A DNA stretch of 64,000 nt from Asaia bogorensis (GCA_945889625.1 CAMDCE010000006.1:1-64000); one strand, 5' to 3'; shown: positions 19,184 through 28,572, counted from the stretch's first letter. Numbers and translations are program-made. Notes: generated from the sequence alone by a model not told the origin.

Positions 19184-20845
19184 ATGACGAGCCTCAAAGG
19201 TGCGGCGGCCGGCATAGCGCCGGTAGTAGGATTGCTCGATCGCGAGCGCATTGTCGCCCAGCCTGGGTTCAATCGCTGGTTGGTGCCGCCGGCTGCGCTG
19301 GCCATCCATCTTTGCATCGGTATGGCCTATGGCTTCAGCGTGTTTTGGCTGCCGCTATCGCGGTCCATCGGCATTTCCAAATCCGTCGCCTGCCCGGCCG
19401 ACATGTCGCTGATCGCTGAACTGTTCACCACCAGTTGCGACTGGGAGATCAGCAACCTCGGCTGGATGTACACTTTATTCTTCGTGTTCCTGGGTTCGGC
19501 CGCCGCGGTGTGGGGCGGCTGGCTGGAACGCGCCGGGCCGCGCAAGGCGGGTGTCGCCGCGACGTTGTGCTGGTGTGGCGGCCTGCTGATCTCGGCGCTC
19601 GGCGTGTACACACATCAGCTCTGGCTGATGTGGTTGGGCTCCGGCGTGATCGGCGGCATTGGGCTCGGCCTCGGCTACATCTCGCCGGTCTCGACTTTGA
19701 TCAAGTGGTTTCCCGACCGCCGCGGCATGGCCACAGGCATGGCGATCATGGGCTTTGGCGGCGGCGCCATGATTGGCGCACCGCTGGCCGATATCCTGAT
19801 GAACAGCTTTCGTACGTCTACTTCGGTCGGCGTGTGGCAGACCTTCATCGCCATGGCGGCCATCTACTTCGTGTTCATGCTTGGTGGCGCGTTCGGCTAC
19901 CGTCTGCCACCGCCGAACTGGCGGCTCGACGGTTGGACCCCGCCGTCGGAAGACGCCAAGTCGATGATCACCAAGTATCAGGTGCATCTCAGGGACGCCC
20001 ACAAGACGCCGCAGTTCTGGCTGGTGTGGTTCGTGCTCATGCTGAACGTCAGCGCCGGCATCGGCGTGATCGGCATGGCCTCGCCGATGCTGCAAGAGAT
20101 CTTCGCTGGCTCGCTGATCGGATTGCCGGATGTGGAGTTCGGCCAGCTCGACGACGAGCAGCGTCGCATGGTGGCGGCCGTCGCCGCGGGTTTCACTGGT
20201 CTCTTGTCGCTTTTCAATATCGGTGGCCGATTCTTCTGGGCGTCGCTGTCGGACAAGATCGGGCGCAAAATGACGTACTACACATTCTTCGCGCTCGGCA
20301 TAGCGCTCTATGCCACCGCCCCGTGGGCTGCGCACCTCGGCAGCAAGGCGCTGTTCGTTGCCTTCTTCTGCGTCATCCTGTCAATGTACGGTGGCGGCTT
20401 CGCGACCGTTCCGGCCTACCTCGCGGATTTGTTCGGCACGCAGTTCGTTGGCGCGATCCATGGCCGTCTTCTGACGGCGTGGTCGACTGCGGGCATCGTC
20501 GGCCCGGTGGTGGTGAACTACATCCGTGAATTCCAGATCGACACCGGTGTGCTGCGCGCCCAGGTCTACGACTTCACGATGTATATTCTGGCCGGCATGC
20601 TCGTCGCGGGCTTCGTCTGCAACTTCCTCGTCAAGCCGGTCGATCGGCGCTGGCATATGAAGGAAGAGGAGGTGGTCGCGCTGCAGGCTCGGATGACCTC
20701 GCCGGCGATGATGCAAGGCGGTTCGTTCGGCATCGACCGAGGCCGGCTGGATGCCACGGCGACCGTTGCCTGGTTGATGGTCGGCGTGCCGATCCTGTGG
20801 GGCGTGTGGGTCACGCTGTCCAAGACCTTCGTGCTCTTCGAGTGA
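19184..20845 (+). CDS. MFS transporter, oxalate/formate antiporter (OFA) type
   Basis: The start at 19184 gives 553 residues with about 12-14 membrane segments. The pattern of OFA carriers is visible: an N-terminal TM with MAYGFSVFWLPLS, an extra loop containing two Cys, TM segments YTLFFVFLGSAAAVWGGWLERAGPRKAG, and the GFGGGAMIGAPLADIL helix. The frame is open further upstream, but that part overlaps the LysR gene. OFA proteins exchange or import small carboxylates (oxalate, formate, lactate). The C-terminal half has the MFS loop WASLSDKIGRKMTYY. It ends before a nested palindrome shared with a convergent gene. Confidence 0.9.
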   Translation: MTSLKGAAAGIAPVVGLLDRERIVAQPGFNRWLVPPAALAIHLCIGMAYGFSVFWLPLSRSIGISKSVACPADMSLIAELFTTSCDWEISNLGWMYTLFFVFLGSAAAVWGGWLERAGPRKAGVAATLCWCGGLLISALGVYTHQLWLMWLGSGVIGGIGLGLGYISPVSTLIKWFPDRRGMATGMAIMGFGGGAMIGAPLADILMNSFRTSTSVGVWQTFIAMAAIYFVFMLGGAFGYRLPPPNWRLDGWTPPSEDAKSMITKYQVHLRDAHKTPQFWLVWFVLMLNVSAGIGVIGMASPMLQEIFAGSLIGLPDVEFGQLDDEQRRMVAAVAAGFTGLLSLFNIGGRFFWASLSDKIGRKMTYYTFFALGIALYATAPWAAHLGSKALFVAFFCVILSMYGGGFATVPAYLADLFGTQFVGAIHGRLLTAWSTAGIVGPVVVNYIREFQIDTGVLRAQVYDFTMYILAGMLVAGFVCNFLVKPVDRRWHMKEEEVVALQARMTSPAMMQGGSFGIDRGRLDATATVAWLMVGVPILWGVWVTLSKTFVLFE

Positions 20846-20896
20846 GAACCGCCGTCCTAGACTGGAAACGCGTTGTACGAAGCATTTCCTTCAATG

Positions 20897-20954
20897 GCAT
20901 GTTCCGTCCGGTTGATTGCGGCGCGTTTACGCGCCTCTGCCGAACGGAACATGC
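20897..20954. repeat. Nested palindrome between convergent genes
   Basis: GCATGTTCCGTCCGG (20897-20911) pairs with CCGAACGGAACATGC (20940-20954) with one mismatch. Inside it GGCGCG-TTTA-CGCGCC forms a second perfect hairpin. It fills the gap between the MFS carrier and the aldo/keto reductase. It could be a bidirectional terminator, although T-runs are absent, or a member of a palindromic repeat family with GCATG..CC ends. Confidence 0.6.
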
Positions 20955-20955
20955 T

Positions 20956-21876
20956 CTAGACGTCGATCGACGCCACCATGCGTTTCAGCATCGCCGTGTC
21001 GGGATAAATGCCGAGACCGGCCTGGACGTTGTCCTTCATGTGCTCGGGCTTGCCGGTGCCGGGGATGACTGAGGTGACGGCGGGATTCGCCAGCACGAAC
21101 TTCAGCAGGATCTGCGCCCAGCTCGTGCAGCCGATCTCGCCCGCCCAGTCAGGCAGTTTGCGGCCCAGAAGCTTGCGCAGCAGCCCGCCGCCGCCGAACG
21201 GCTGGTTCACGATCACGGCGACGCCGCGCTCGGCGGCGAGCGGCAGCAGACGGCGCTCGACCGCGCGATCGTCGAGCGCGTAGTTGAGCTGCACAAAGTC
21301 CCATTTCTCGGCCCGCAGCACGGCCTCGAGCTCGTCGTGCGCGCTTTCGGTGTAGTGCGTGATGCCGAGCAGGCGCACGCGACCCTCGGCTTTCCAGGTG
21401 CGCAAGGTCGCAAGATGGGCGCGCCAGTCGACCAGATTGTGGATCTGCATCAGGTCGATGCGCTCGGTCTTGAGCAGCGCCATCGAGCGGCGCATCTGGG
21501 CGATGCCGTTGTCGCGCCCCGTCGTCCAGACCTTGGTGGCGATGAAGGCTTTGTCGCGCGTACCGGCCGAAGCCAGCAGATCGCCGACCACGCTCTCGGC
21601 CGCGCCGTACATCGGCGAGGTATCGATCACCGAGCCGGCGGCTTCGAACAGAATACGCAGCACCTCGGCGAGCGGCGCGCGCTCGGCGGGCTGGGTGCCG
21701 ACGTCGAAGGTCCGCCAGGTACCGCAGCCGACCACGGGCAGCGCCTCGCCATTGGAGGGAATCTTGCGGGTATGCATGCGGACTCCTGGCGCATCTCTCG
21801 ATATCTGGGCAGCCGCGGAACCGCCCAGCAGGGCGCTGCTGGCAAGCTGGAGGAAAGCGGAACGCGAGAGCGGCAT
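20956..21876 (-). CDS. Exported aldo/keto reductase
   Basis: This 306-residue protein has an N-terminal export signal (SRSAFLQLASSALLGGSAAAQ) that resembles a Tat signal with one Arg replaced. The AKR catalytic tetrad is visible: Asp and Tyr in VIDTSPMYGAAES, Lys in FIATKVW and His in LMQIHNLVDW. The barrel ends with SVIPGTGKPEHMKDNVQAG, the usual NADP-binding region. It is read directly after the large Tat-exported protein, 6 bases downstream, so the two probably act together in the periplasm. The substrate is unknown. Confidence 0.9.
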   Translation of the reverse strand: MPLSRSAFLQLASSALLGGSAAAQISRDAPGVRMHTRKIPSNGEALPVVGCGTWRTFDVGTQPAERAPLAEVLRILFEAAGSVIDTSPMYGAAESVVGDLLASAGTRDKAFIATKVWTTGRDNGIAQMRRSMALLKTERIDLMQIHNLVDWRAHLATLRTWKAEGRVRLLGITHYTESAHDELEAVLRAEKWDFVQLNYALDDRAVERRLLPLAAERGVAVIVNQPFGGGGLLRKLLGRKLPDWAGEIGCTSWAQILLKFVLANPAVTSVIPGTGKPEHMKDNVQAGLGIYPDTAMLKRMVASIDV

Positions 21877-21882
21877 GGAAAA

Positions 21883-24800
21883 TTACAGCGCGATCTGGAA
21901 CGCCTGTCCGGCACGACTGACGTCGACCGGTTGGCCATTGAGGGTCATGCGCGGCGGCTCGGCAAGGCCGGAGAGAGTGAAGGTCTTGGCCATGTGCTGG
22001 CTGTTCTGGTCAGGCTTGGGAGTGTGGACGATGTCGATCTCACGCGCCCACGGCCGGTACTCGACCCGCAGCAGGCCGACCCATCCGTCGGCGCGTAGGG
22101 TAACGCCATCGCGCGTCGTGAGCGTCCAGGGCTGCGGATCGGGCAGGGGATTGTAGCCGACCACGGCGCCGCTCAGCGGATCGGCGAGCAGATAGGCCTT
22201 GTGCCCGGGTGCGGTGGTGAGCACAGCGCCGTTTTTTTCCAGCCGGCCCGTCGTGCCCTGCTGCGCCCAGCTCGTGTCACGGTCGACGCCGGGCGGCAGG
22301 TAGGGCCACTGGCCATTCAGCCGCCGGTAGGGAATGGCCTTCTGCTGCTGGCCGGGATTGACGACATAGTGCCGTTCCGTCGGCTGGCCAAAATCGGTGG
22401 TGAAGCCTGCTTCCATCAAGTCATTGCCGCTGCGATAGGCAACCTCGAGCAGCCGCTTGTCGTCGCGCCAAATAGCGGTGAGCTGGTTGGCGGCCATGTG
22501 GCGGACAAACGCTTCGAAGCTGCCATGCTGCTCGGCGTCGCCCATTTCCAGCACGAAGCCGCCATAGGTGCGAGTCATGATGGTCCGGAGGTCGAGGTCG
22601 CGCAGCGCGATGGGCTTGTCACGCTTGAAATTGAAGATCGAGATGACGAGCGCCGGCGCGATATCGTCCTTGTGGCCGTCGGCGCGGCCGCCGACCGCGA
22701 AGCCGATTTCGATTTCGGCGTCTCGGCCGAGGTCGGAGGCCGGCAAGGGCAGGATGGCGAGATAGCTCACGCCGTCGCGGATCAGGATGTGCTGACCAGC
22801 CTTCACAGGATGCGGAAACTGGCCGATGCGCTGGCCGTCGACATGGATCTCCCAGTCACGCTCGGTGGCGAAGTTCCACAGGCCGATGACGGTGGCCAGC
22901 CGTGTGATGGTCTGGTCGTTGCCGATGCCCGCCATCAGCCGGTCGCGGTTGTTGTGCGGCTTGGCGAAGACGATGGCCCGGTTGCGGCTTTGGAAGATCA
23001 GCGTGAGGCCGGCCTGTTCGCTGCCGCCTTCACGCGTCGTGGAGAGGTCAGGGCCGTTGGCGACATAGCGCGCGGTGAGCGTGCCGAGATCGTCCAGGCG
23101 GGTCGAGGCCTGCGGCGCGTGCACCCACTGTGCCATGATGTCGACGGCGCCGCCGCGTATGTCGGCAGTGGCAAGGCCGTACCAACGGCCAAGATAGGAG
23201 CGTCGCCACAGCGGCGGCTTGAAATTGTTGCGCGTCGTCTCGGTGGCGGTCTCCTCGAACGGCACCGGCTTGTCGTCGATCAGGCCGGCGACCCAGGACG
23301 GCGCCCAGGGCTGTTGCAGGCTCTGCATCGCCACCCGGCCGGGCGGGAAGTCGTAGCCCCAGGCCGGCATGCCGTGGACGGTCGCCGGCGGCGGCTGGTC
23401 GAGATACTTCACTGCGCCCGCCTTGGAGACGGTATGCAGGGCGCCGTAGATGCCGTCCTGCTCGATCAGCACGCCCGACATCCGCGCCCGTGTCGACGAG
23501 GAAACGAAGCGGCGCAGGCGAGGATGATAGGCGGTCGTCAGCATTTCCATGGTGCGATCGACCAGGATGCGGCCCATCAGGCGGTCGATCGCGGTGGGCG
23601 CGAAGTCGGCGAACATCTTCTGCGCGCTCAAGGTGATCGACAGATAGTAGTGGTCGAGCATCTCCTGCGTGCTGCCGTCGAGAAATGCCCAGAAGCGCAG
23701 CGGCAGAGCCTCGAGCCCATGGCGGCCGTCGCCCATGGCATAGGCCGAATCGATCATCGCACCACCCAGCAGCGCGCCCATCGCGGCGGTGTGGTTGAAG
23801 TTCTGGGTGCTCACCGAGAAGTTGTAGCCGTCGCGAAAGAACGACGCGCGGCCGCGCCAATCGCGGTTGCGCTTCCAATAGTCGATCGCATCGCGGCTTT
23901 GCGGCATGACGAAGGCGCTGGTCGGCAGGTCGGGCTGCAGCCATGCTTCCCAATAGCCCTTCATGTGATCCTGCACCGGCGCCGGCAGCAGATCGCGAAA
24001 CAGGTGCCAGACCAGCAGGTTGTCCTGGATCTCCCAGCCCATCCAGTAGCGCGGCGGGATGACGAGTATGTCGCGCAGGCGTCCCTGATAATCCCGGTAG
24101 CCGTGCTCGCCTTCGACATCGGCCCAGCGGCTCACACTGTCGCCACCAACCCGGCTCAGCTCCTGGATATGCTCGATCTGCCAGGCCGGCCGGCCGGTGT
24201 CGCGGACGTGAAGCGCGCGCCGCGCCCGTTCGGCTACCTGCTGGGGCGTGGGTAGGACCGCCGTCGGGCGCGAACCGTCAGGCTTGGCGAATTGCGGGTC
24301 GCGCTCGACCGCCAGCGGCAGGACGACGGAGACCGAGCCGGCGGTGCCCACGCGCCGCAGCCCGACGACAATGCGCGCCGCGGCAAAGCGCAGGCCGTGG
24401 CCGCCGGTCGGCATGGCCCATTCGTAGGCGTCGCCGCCGCGGTAGCGCGAATCGTAGGTCTCGACCTTGCGCAGCAGGAAGCCGCATTGCTCCAGCCAGC
24501 GCAGGCGCGCGCCGGCGTCCCTTTCGATCAAGGCCGACGACAGCAGGCGCGTGATGTCGAAGCGCGCCTCGAGCGCCTGCCTGGAGAGTTCCTGTGGCTC
24601 GAGAAGATCGACCAGCCGATCGCGCGCCGCATCGCCGGCGCCGTAGCGCGCCCAGTAGCGGCGGCCGTTGATGCTGGCATTGAAGGTGGGGCCGTTGGAG
24701 GCGTCGGCAACCCAGGGCTGGCGAAGCGGCCAGGCCCGCACATGCCAGGTCGGCGGATCGTCGGTCCAGATCTGCCGCCCCAGGCCGTCGCGACAGGTAT

Positions 24801-25119
24801 AGCCCTCGGGCACGATCTCGTAGCCACCGTAGCGCAGCGACAGCTCGGCCTTTGCGAGCACCCTGCCCTTGCGCAGGAGATTGGCGATGTCTTCCGCCGC
24901 GGTGGGAAAGCGCAGCAGGACCGAACGATGAACGGCGTCAAACGTCTTGCCGCCGACGATGGGTTTGTCCCATTGCCGGCCATCGATGGTTGCCGTCTGG
25001 TGGTCGGTGACCTCGAACAGCTCGACGCCGCCCTGCGCGAACGATGGCGATGTTGTCGAAGCAAGGCTCGCTCCGGCCGCCAGCAATTGACGCCGCGAAA
25101 TGTTCGGCAGGTCGCTCAA
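21883..25119 (-). CDS. Very large Tat-exported protein of unknown function
   Basis: The chosen TTG start at 25119 has AGAGGA six bases upstream and gives 1078 residues beginning LSDLPNISRRQLLAAGASLASTTSPSFAQ. That is a twin-arginine signal (SRRQLL) with an AQ cleavage site near residue 29. A longer frame to 25224 would overlap cobT. The mature N-terminal region (RSVLLRFPTAAEDI..., then AKAELSLRYGGYE... and WHVRAWPL) resembles DNRLRE-type beta-sandwich modules of exported proteins. A helical central part with many Trp/Tyr and C-terminal beta-rich segments follow. No catalytic motif is recognised. The gene is transcribed with the exported aldo/keto reductase. Confidence 0.7.
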   Translation of the reverse strand: MSDLPNISRRQLLAAGASLASTTSPSFAQGGVELFEVTDHQTATIDGRQWDKPIVGGKTFDAVHRSVLLRFPTAAEDIANLLRKGRVLAKAELSLRYGGYEIVPEGYTCRDGLGRQIWTDDPPTWHVRAWPLRQPWVADASNGPTFNASINGRRYWARYGAGDAARDRLVDLLEPQELSRQALEARFDITRLLSSALIERDAGARLRWLEQCGFLLRKVETYDSRYRGGDAYEWAMPTGGHGLRFAAARIVVGLRRVGTAGSVSVVLPLAVERDPQFAKPDGSRPTAVLPTPQQVAERARRALHVRDTGRPAWQIEHIQELSRVGGDSVSRWADVEGEHGYRDYQGRLRDILVIPPRYWMGWEIQDNLLVWHLFRDLLPAPVQDHMKGYWEAWLQPDLPTSAFVMPQSRDAIDYWKRNRDWRGRASFFRDGYNFSVSTQNFNHTAAMGALLGGAMIDSAYAMGDGRHGLEALPLRFWAFLDGSTQEMLDHYYLSITLSAQKMFADFAPTAIDRLMGRILVDRTMEMLTTAYHPRLRRFVSSSTRARMSGVLIEQDGIYGALHTVSKAGAVKYLDQPPPATVHGMPAWGYDFPPGRVAMQSLQQPWAPSWVAGLIDDKPVPFEETATETTRNNFKPPLWRRSYLGRWYGLATADIRGGAVDIMAQWVHAPQASTRLDDLGTLTARYVANGPDLSTTREGGSEQAGLTLIFQSRNRAIVFAKPHNNRDRLMAGIGNDQTITRLATVIGLWNFATERDWEIHVDGQRIGQFPHPVKAGQHILIRDGVSYLAILPLPASDLGRDAEIEIGFAVGGRADGHKDDIAPALVISIFNFKRDKPIALRDLDLRTIMTRTYGGFVLEMGDAEQHGSFEAFVRHMAANQLTAIWRDDKRLLEVAYRSGNDLMEAGFTTDFGQPTERHYVVNPGQQQKAIPYRRLNGQWPYLPPGVDRDTSWAQQGTTGRLEKNGAVLTTAPGHKAYLLADPLSGAVVGYNPLPDPQPWTLTTRDGVTLRADGWVGLLRVEYRPWAREIDIVHTPKPDQNSQHMAKTFTLSGLAEPPRMTLNGQPVDVSRAGQAFQIAL

Positions 25120-25169
25120 TCGCGTCCTCTTACGCCACACCGTGAGAGTCCTCGCCCGGGAGTTTACCC

Positions 25170-26195
25170 CTAAACCTTGCCGCTGACGCCGGCCGAGGCA
25201 AAGGTCGCCATGCCGTTGTGGCAAGCGGCCGCAGCCTTGAGGATCGGCACGGCGAGCGCCGCCGCCGAGCCCTCGCCCAGCCGCATATCCATGTCGAGCA
25301 GCGGCCGCTGGCCTATGGCTTCGAGAAGGTGCCGATGACCGGGCTCGGCGGAACGGTGCGCCACGCGACAGTGATCCAGCGCATGGTGGTCGGCAACGTA
25401 GAGTACGGCAGCGGCCGCGGTACAGGCATAGCCGTCGAGCAGCACGGGAATGCGACCGATGCGGGCGGCAAGCACGGCGCCGGCGATAGCGGCGAATTCC
25501 TCGCCACCCACCGCCGCCAGCAGCACGAGCGGATCGCGCTCGCCGATCGCGGCTTTGTGACGGGCGAGCGCCTCGTCGATGACGGCGATCTTGTGGGCCA
25601 ACACCTCACCCTTCACGCCGGTGCCGGGGCCGGCCCAATCGGCGCCGCTGCCGCCGAACAGGGCGGCACACAGCGTGGCGGCGGTCGTGGTGTTGGCGAT
25701 ACCCATCTCGCCGAGGCACAGCACGTCGATGCCGGGTTCGGCGGCCATCATGCCGTAGGCCATCGCCTTGGCCGCGCGCGTCTCGCTCATGGCGGGGCCT
25801 TGGCTGAAATCCTCGGTCGGATGCTCCAGGTCGAGTTCGTAGATGCGCAGGTCGGCATCGATGGCGGCGGCGAGCTGGTTGATGGCAGCGCCGCCGTCGA
25901 GAAAGTTCTTCACCATCTGGCGCGTGACTTCCGGCGGATAGGCCGACACGCCGCGCCGGGCGATGCCATTGGCGCCGGCGAATACCGCCACGCGCGGCCG
26001 CTCGATTCGGGGGCTGGCGCGGCCCTGCCAGGCCGCCAGCCATTCGGCGATCTCCTCGAGCCGCCCCAACGAGCCCGGCGGCTTGGTGAGCTGGGCCTGG
26101 CGTTCGACCGCCTCGGTCTGCGCCGCGAGGTCGGGTCCCGGGAGGTCGCGCAGGATACGGCGCATTTCCTCGAAGGTGGCGGGAGGGCTGTTCAT
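25170..26195 (-). CDS. cobT: Nicotinate-nucleotide--dimethylbenzimidazole phosphoribosyltransferase
   Basis: This 341-residue enzyme makes alpha-ribazole phosphate, the lower-ligand nucleotide of cobalamin. Family segments are clear: KPPGSLGRLEEIAEWLAAWQG near the N-terminus, VAVFAGANGIARRGVSAYP, CLGEMGIANTTTAATLCAALFGG in the middle, and RLGEGSAAAL with the catalytic Glu at about residue 308. It is divergent from cobS across 52 bases, which is too little for a cobalamin riboswitch. The shared gap probably holds both promoters. Confidence 0.97.
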   Translation of the reverse strand: MNSPPATFEEMRRILRDLPGPDLAAQTEAVERQAQLTKPPGSLGRLEEIAEWLAAWQGRASPRIERPRVAVFAGANGIARRGVSAYPPEVTRQMVKNFLDGGAAINQLAAAIDADLRIYELDLEHPTEDFSQGPAMSETRAAKAMAYGMMAAEPGIDVLCLGEMGIANTTTAATLCAALFGGSGADWAGPGTGVKGEVLAHKIAVIDEALARHKAAIGERDPLVLLAAVGGEEFAAIAGAVLAARIGRIPVLLDGYACTAAAAVLYVADHHALDHCRVAHRSAEPGHRHLLEAIGQRPLLDMDMRLGEGSAAALAVPILKAAAACHNGMATFASAGVSGKV

Positions 26196-26247
26196 AAGCA
26201 GAAACGGTCCTTACGGCGGGCGCGGACCATCCTATATTCGACCTACC

Positions 26248-27051
26248 ATGACCAGTCCAAACGACCCCCCCAGTGGCCGGCCATCGTCGTTCGACGAATG
26301 GCTTCAGGCGTTCAAGGAACAGGTATCCTTCTTCACCGGCCTCAAGCTCGATACGGGCGCTCCGCGCTGGCAGCTCGCCGATGTCTTGCCGGTGCTGCCC
26401 TTCATCGGCGCGGGCGTCGGGCTGGCGGCGGGGCTGGTGTTCGCCATCGTGCGTGGCGTGGCGGGCCCTGGCTGGCTGGCCGGTGTGCTGGCGGTCGGCG
26501 CGGCCGTGCTGATCACGCGTGCCCTGCATGAAGACGGCCTGGCCGACACCGCCGACGGGCTCGGCCCGCATGGCCTGGAGGCGCCGCGGCGGCTCGAGAT
26601 CATGCGCGACAGTCGAAACGGTACGTTCGGCGTGCTGGCGCTGGCACTGTCGGTGTTGATCAAGGTCGCCTGCCTGGCGCAATTCAGCGGCGCAACCGGG
26701 CTGGTGGTGTTGATCGCAGCCCACGCCCTGTCGCGGGCCGTGCTTGCTTATCCGTTGCTCGCCTATTCGCCGGTGCGCGAGGATGGCCTGGGCGCACATG
26801 CGGGCAAGCCCTCCGACAACGACGTCTGGCTGACCATCGGCATCGGCGCCGCGCTCGCTTTCCTGTTGCTGCTCGGCAAGGGCTTCTTCGTGGCGATCCT
26901 GGCGCCGCTCGCCGCCATGGCTGCGGCGTGGTTCGCCTCCCGTTGGATCGCCCAACGGATCGGCGGCTATACCGGCGATACGCTGGGCGCCGTGCAGCAG
27001 AAGGCTGAGATCGTTTTTCTGGTGGTGGCGGCGCTCTTCATCGCCCGCTAA
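26248..27051 (+). CDS. cobS: Adenosylcobinamide-GDP ribazoletransferase (cobalamin synthase)
   Basis: Starting at ATG 26248 the product is 267 residues. It is an integral membrane protein with repeated hydrophobic segments and the CobS signature ALHEDGLADTADGLGPHGLEAPRRLEIMRDSRNGTFG, holding the Asp-rich catalytic face near residues 92-127. It joins adenosylcobinamide-GDP to alpha-ribazole at the inner membrane, the last step of cobalamin assembly. It heads the plus-strand run with the cobC-like phosphatase gene 10 bases later. Confidence 0.96.
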   Translation: MTSPNDPPSGRPSSFDEWLQAFKEQVSFFTGLKLDTGAPRWQLADVLPVLPFIGAGVGLAAGLVFAIVRGVAGPGWLAGVLAVGAAVLITRALHEDGLADTADGLGPHGLEAPRRLEIMRDSRNGTFGVLALALSVLIKVACLAQFSGATGLVVLIAAHALSRAVLAYPLLAYSPVREDGLGAHAGKPSDNDVWLTIGIGAALAFLLLLGKGFFVAILAPLAAMAAAWFASRWIAQRIGGYTGDTLGAVQQKAEIVFLVVAALFIAR

Positions 27052-27061
27052 GAACATCGCC

Positions 27062-27733
27062 ATGGCAACAGCTGCAAAGATTACGGGCGCGATCACCCGA
27101 TGGTGGTGGGTGCGCCACGCTCCTGTCCCTAATCCCGAGGCGCGCTGCTATGGCCAGAGCGACAAGGATTGCGACGTCAGCAACGAGGCGCTGTTCCGCC
27201 ATCAGGCGTTACTGCTGCCCAAGGGTGCGATCTGGTACTCGTCCAATCTGTTGCGAGCGCGCAAGACGGCCGAGCATCTCGCCAAGGCGGGCGCCGACAT
27301 GGGCAGGCTGCTGATCGATCCTGCCCTCGCCGAACAGCATTTCGGTTCGTGGCAGGGCCTCACCTACACCGAGATCGCCGAGCACCACGGCAGCAACCAT
27401 TTGTTCTGGTTGGGCCCGCCGGAGTTCCGGCCGCCGGGCGGCGAAAGCTTCGTCGACCTGCGCGAGCGCACGGTCAAGAGCATCGAGCGGCTGACCGACG
27501 AGCATCGCGGCCGCGACATCGTGGCGACGGCGCACGGCGGCACCATTCGTGCCGCTTTGGCGCACGCCTTCGATATGCATCCCGAGGCCGCCGTTCGCTT
27601 CGAGATCGACAATGTCTCGCTCACTTTGATCGAGCATTTCGAGCAGGCCGATCCCGCGCATGCCTGGCGGGTGGCCTTCACCAACTACATGCCGCGCGAG
27701 CTGGTCATCGCCCACGCAGGCAGCAAGGCATGA
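27062..27733 (+). CDS. Histidine phosphatase, probable alpha-ribazole phosphatase (CobC-like)
   Basis: The 223 residues belong to the phosphoglycerate-mutase-like histidine phosphatases. The phospho-accepting His is in WVRHAPV (RHG motif variant RHA) near residue 20. The partner His is in ATAHGGTIRAAL near residue 160. Position between cobS and cobU points to removal of the 5' phosphate of alpha-ribazole phosphate or of the cobalamin product. The stop overlaps the methyltransferase start (ATGA). The phosphatase fold is certain; the cobC role is by context. Confidence 0.85.
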   Translation: MATAAKITGAITRWWWVRHAPVPNPEARCYGQSDKDCDVSNEALFRHQALLLPKGAIWYSSNLLRARKTAEHLAKAGADMGRLLIDPALAEQHFGSWQGLTYTEIAEHHGSNHLFWLGPPEFRPPGGESFVDLRERTVKSIERLTDEHRGRDIVATAHGGTIRAALAHAFDMHPEAAVRFEIDNVSLTLIEHFEQADPAHAWRVAFTNYMPRELVIAHAGSKA

Positions 27734-28572
27734 AAAGCGCCAGCGAACTTGCGGCGAACCAGACGGCGTTCTGGAACGGGCCGGGCGGCAAGGGCTGGCT
27801 CGCTTCCTATGAACGCATCCAGCGCGGTATCGCGGGATTCAGCGACGACGTGATCACAGCCGCCGCCGCGACGCCGGGTGAGAACGTGCTCGATGTGGGT
27901 TGCGGCACTGGCACGACAACGGGCGTGCTGGCCCACGCCGTTGGCCCGAGGGGCCGTGTGTTGGGCGTCGATATTTCCGAACCGCTGCTCGCTGCAGCGC
28001 GAGCGCAGGAAATCGCGAACGCGACTTTTGCGACGGGTGACGCAACGACCCATCCGTTCGATGCGGCGAGCTACGATCTCGTCTTCTCCCGTTTCGGCGT
28101 CATGTTCTTTGCCGATCCGGTGGCGGCGTTCAAAAACCTGCGGTGCGCGCTCAAGCCTGCGGGCCGGTTGGTCTTCGTCTGCTGGCGCACGCCTCAGGAG
28201 AATCCCTGGGGCCTGGTGCCGTTCCGTGCGGCAGCGCCTCATCTGCCCCCGATCGAGCGGCCCGGTCCTGAAGAGCCGGGCCAGTATTCCTTTGGCGATC
28301 GCGCGCGCATCGAGCGCATCCTGAAGGAGGCGGCCTTCGGCCCGCCGACCTTGCGGCCGCTCAATCATCCCATTCGCCTCGGCAAGGACATCGCCGACGT
28401 GCTGGACAACACCGCGCGCTTCGGCCCGCTCGCCCGGCTGTTCGCCGAGGCGGCGCCGGCCCAGATCGAGAAAGCCAGACAGGCGATCGCTGAGGCACTG
28501 AAGCCTCATGAAAGCGCCGATGGCATCGTGCTGCCCGGCGCATGCTGGCTGGTGAGTGCCACGCAGCACTGA
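27730..28572 (+). CDS. Class I SAM-dependent methyltransferase
   Basis: From the coupled ATG at 27730 this is a 280-residue protein with motif I VLDVGCGTGTTTGVLA (near residue 55), an acidic motif II (VLGVDISEPLLAAA) and the post-motif YDLVFSRFGVMFFADPVAAF of the UbiE/type-11 group. Its start overlaps the phosphatase stop and its stop overlaps the cobU start (TGATG), so it is translationally embedded in the cobalamin genes. None of the known lower-loop steps needs a methyltransferase, so its substrate is open. Confidence 0.88.
   Translation: MKSASELAANQTAFWNGPGGKGWLASYERIQRGIAGFSDDVITAAAATPGENVLDVGCGTGTTTGVLAHAVGPRGRVLGVDISEPLLAAARAQEIANATFATGDATTHPFDAASYDLVFSRFGVMFFADPVAAFKNLRCALKPAGRLVFVCWRTPQENPWGLVPFRAAAPHLPPIERPGPEEPGQYSFGDRARIERILKEAAFGPPTLRPLNHPIRLGKDIADVLDNTARFGPLARLFAEAAPAQIEKARQAIAEALKPHESADGIVLPGACWLVSATQH

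Noticed and set aside
25120..25224. Longer N-terminus of the large Tat-exported protein
   Set aside because: It would overlap cobT by 55 bases and put 35 extra residues before the Tat signal; the TTG at 25119 has a better ribosome-binding site.
26196..26247. Cobalamin riboswitch between cobT and cobS
   Set aside because: The gap is only 52 bases and lacks the B12 box; no such element is seen.
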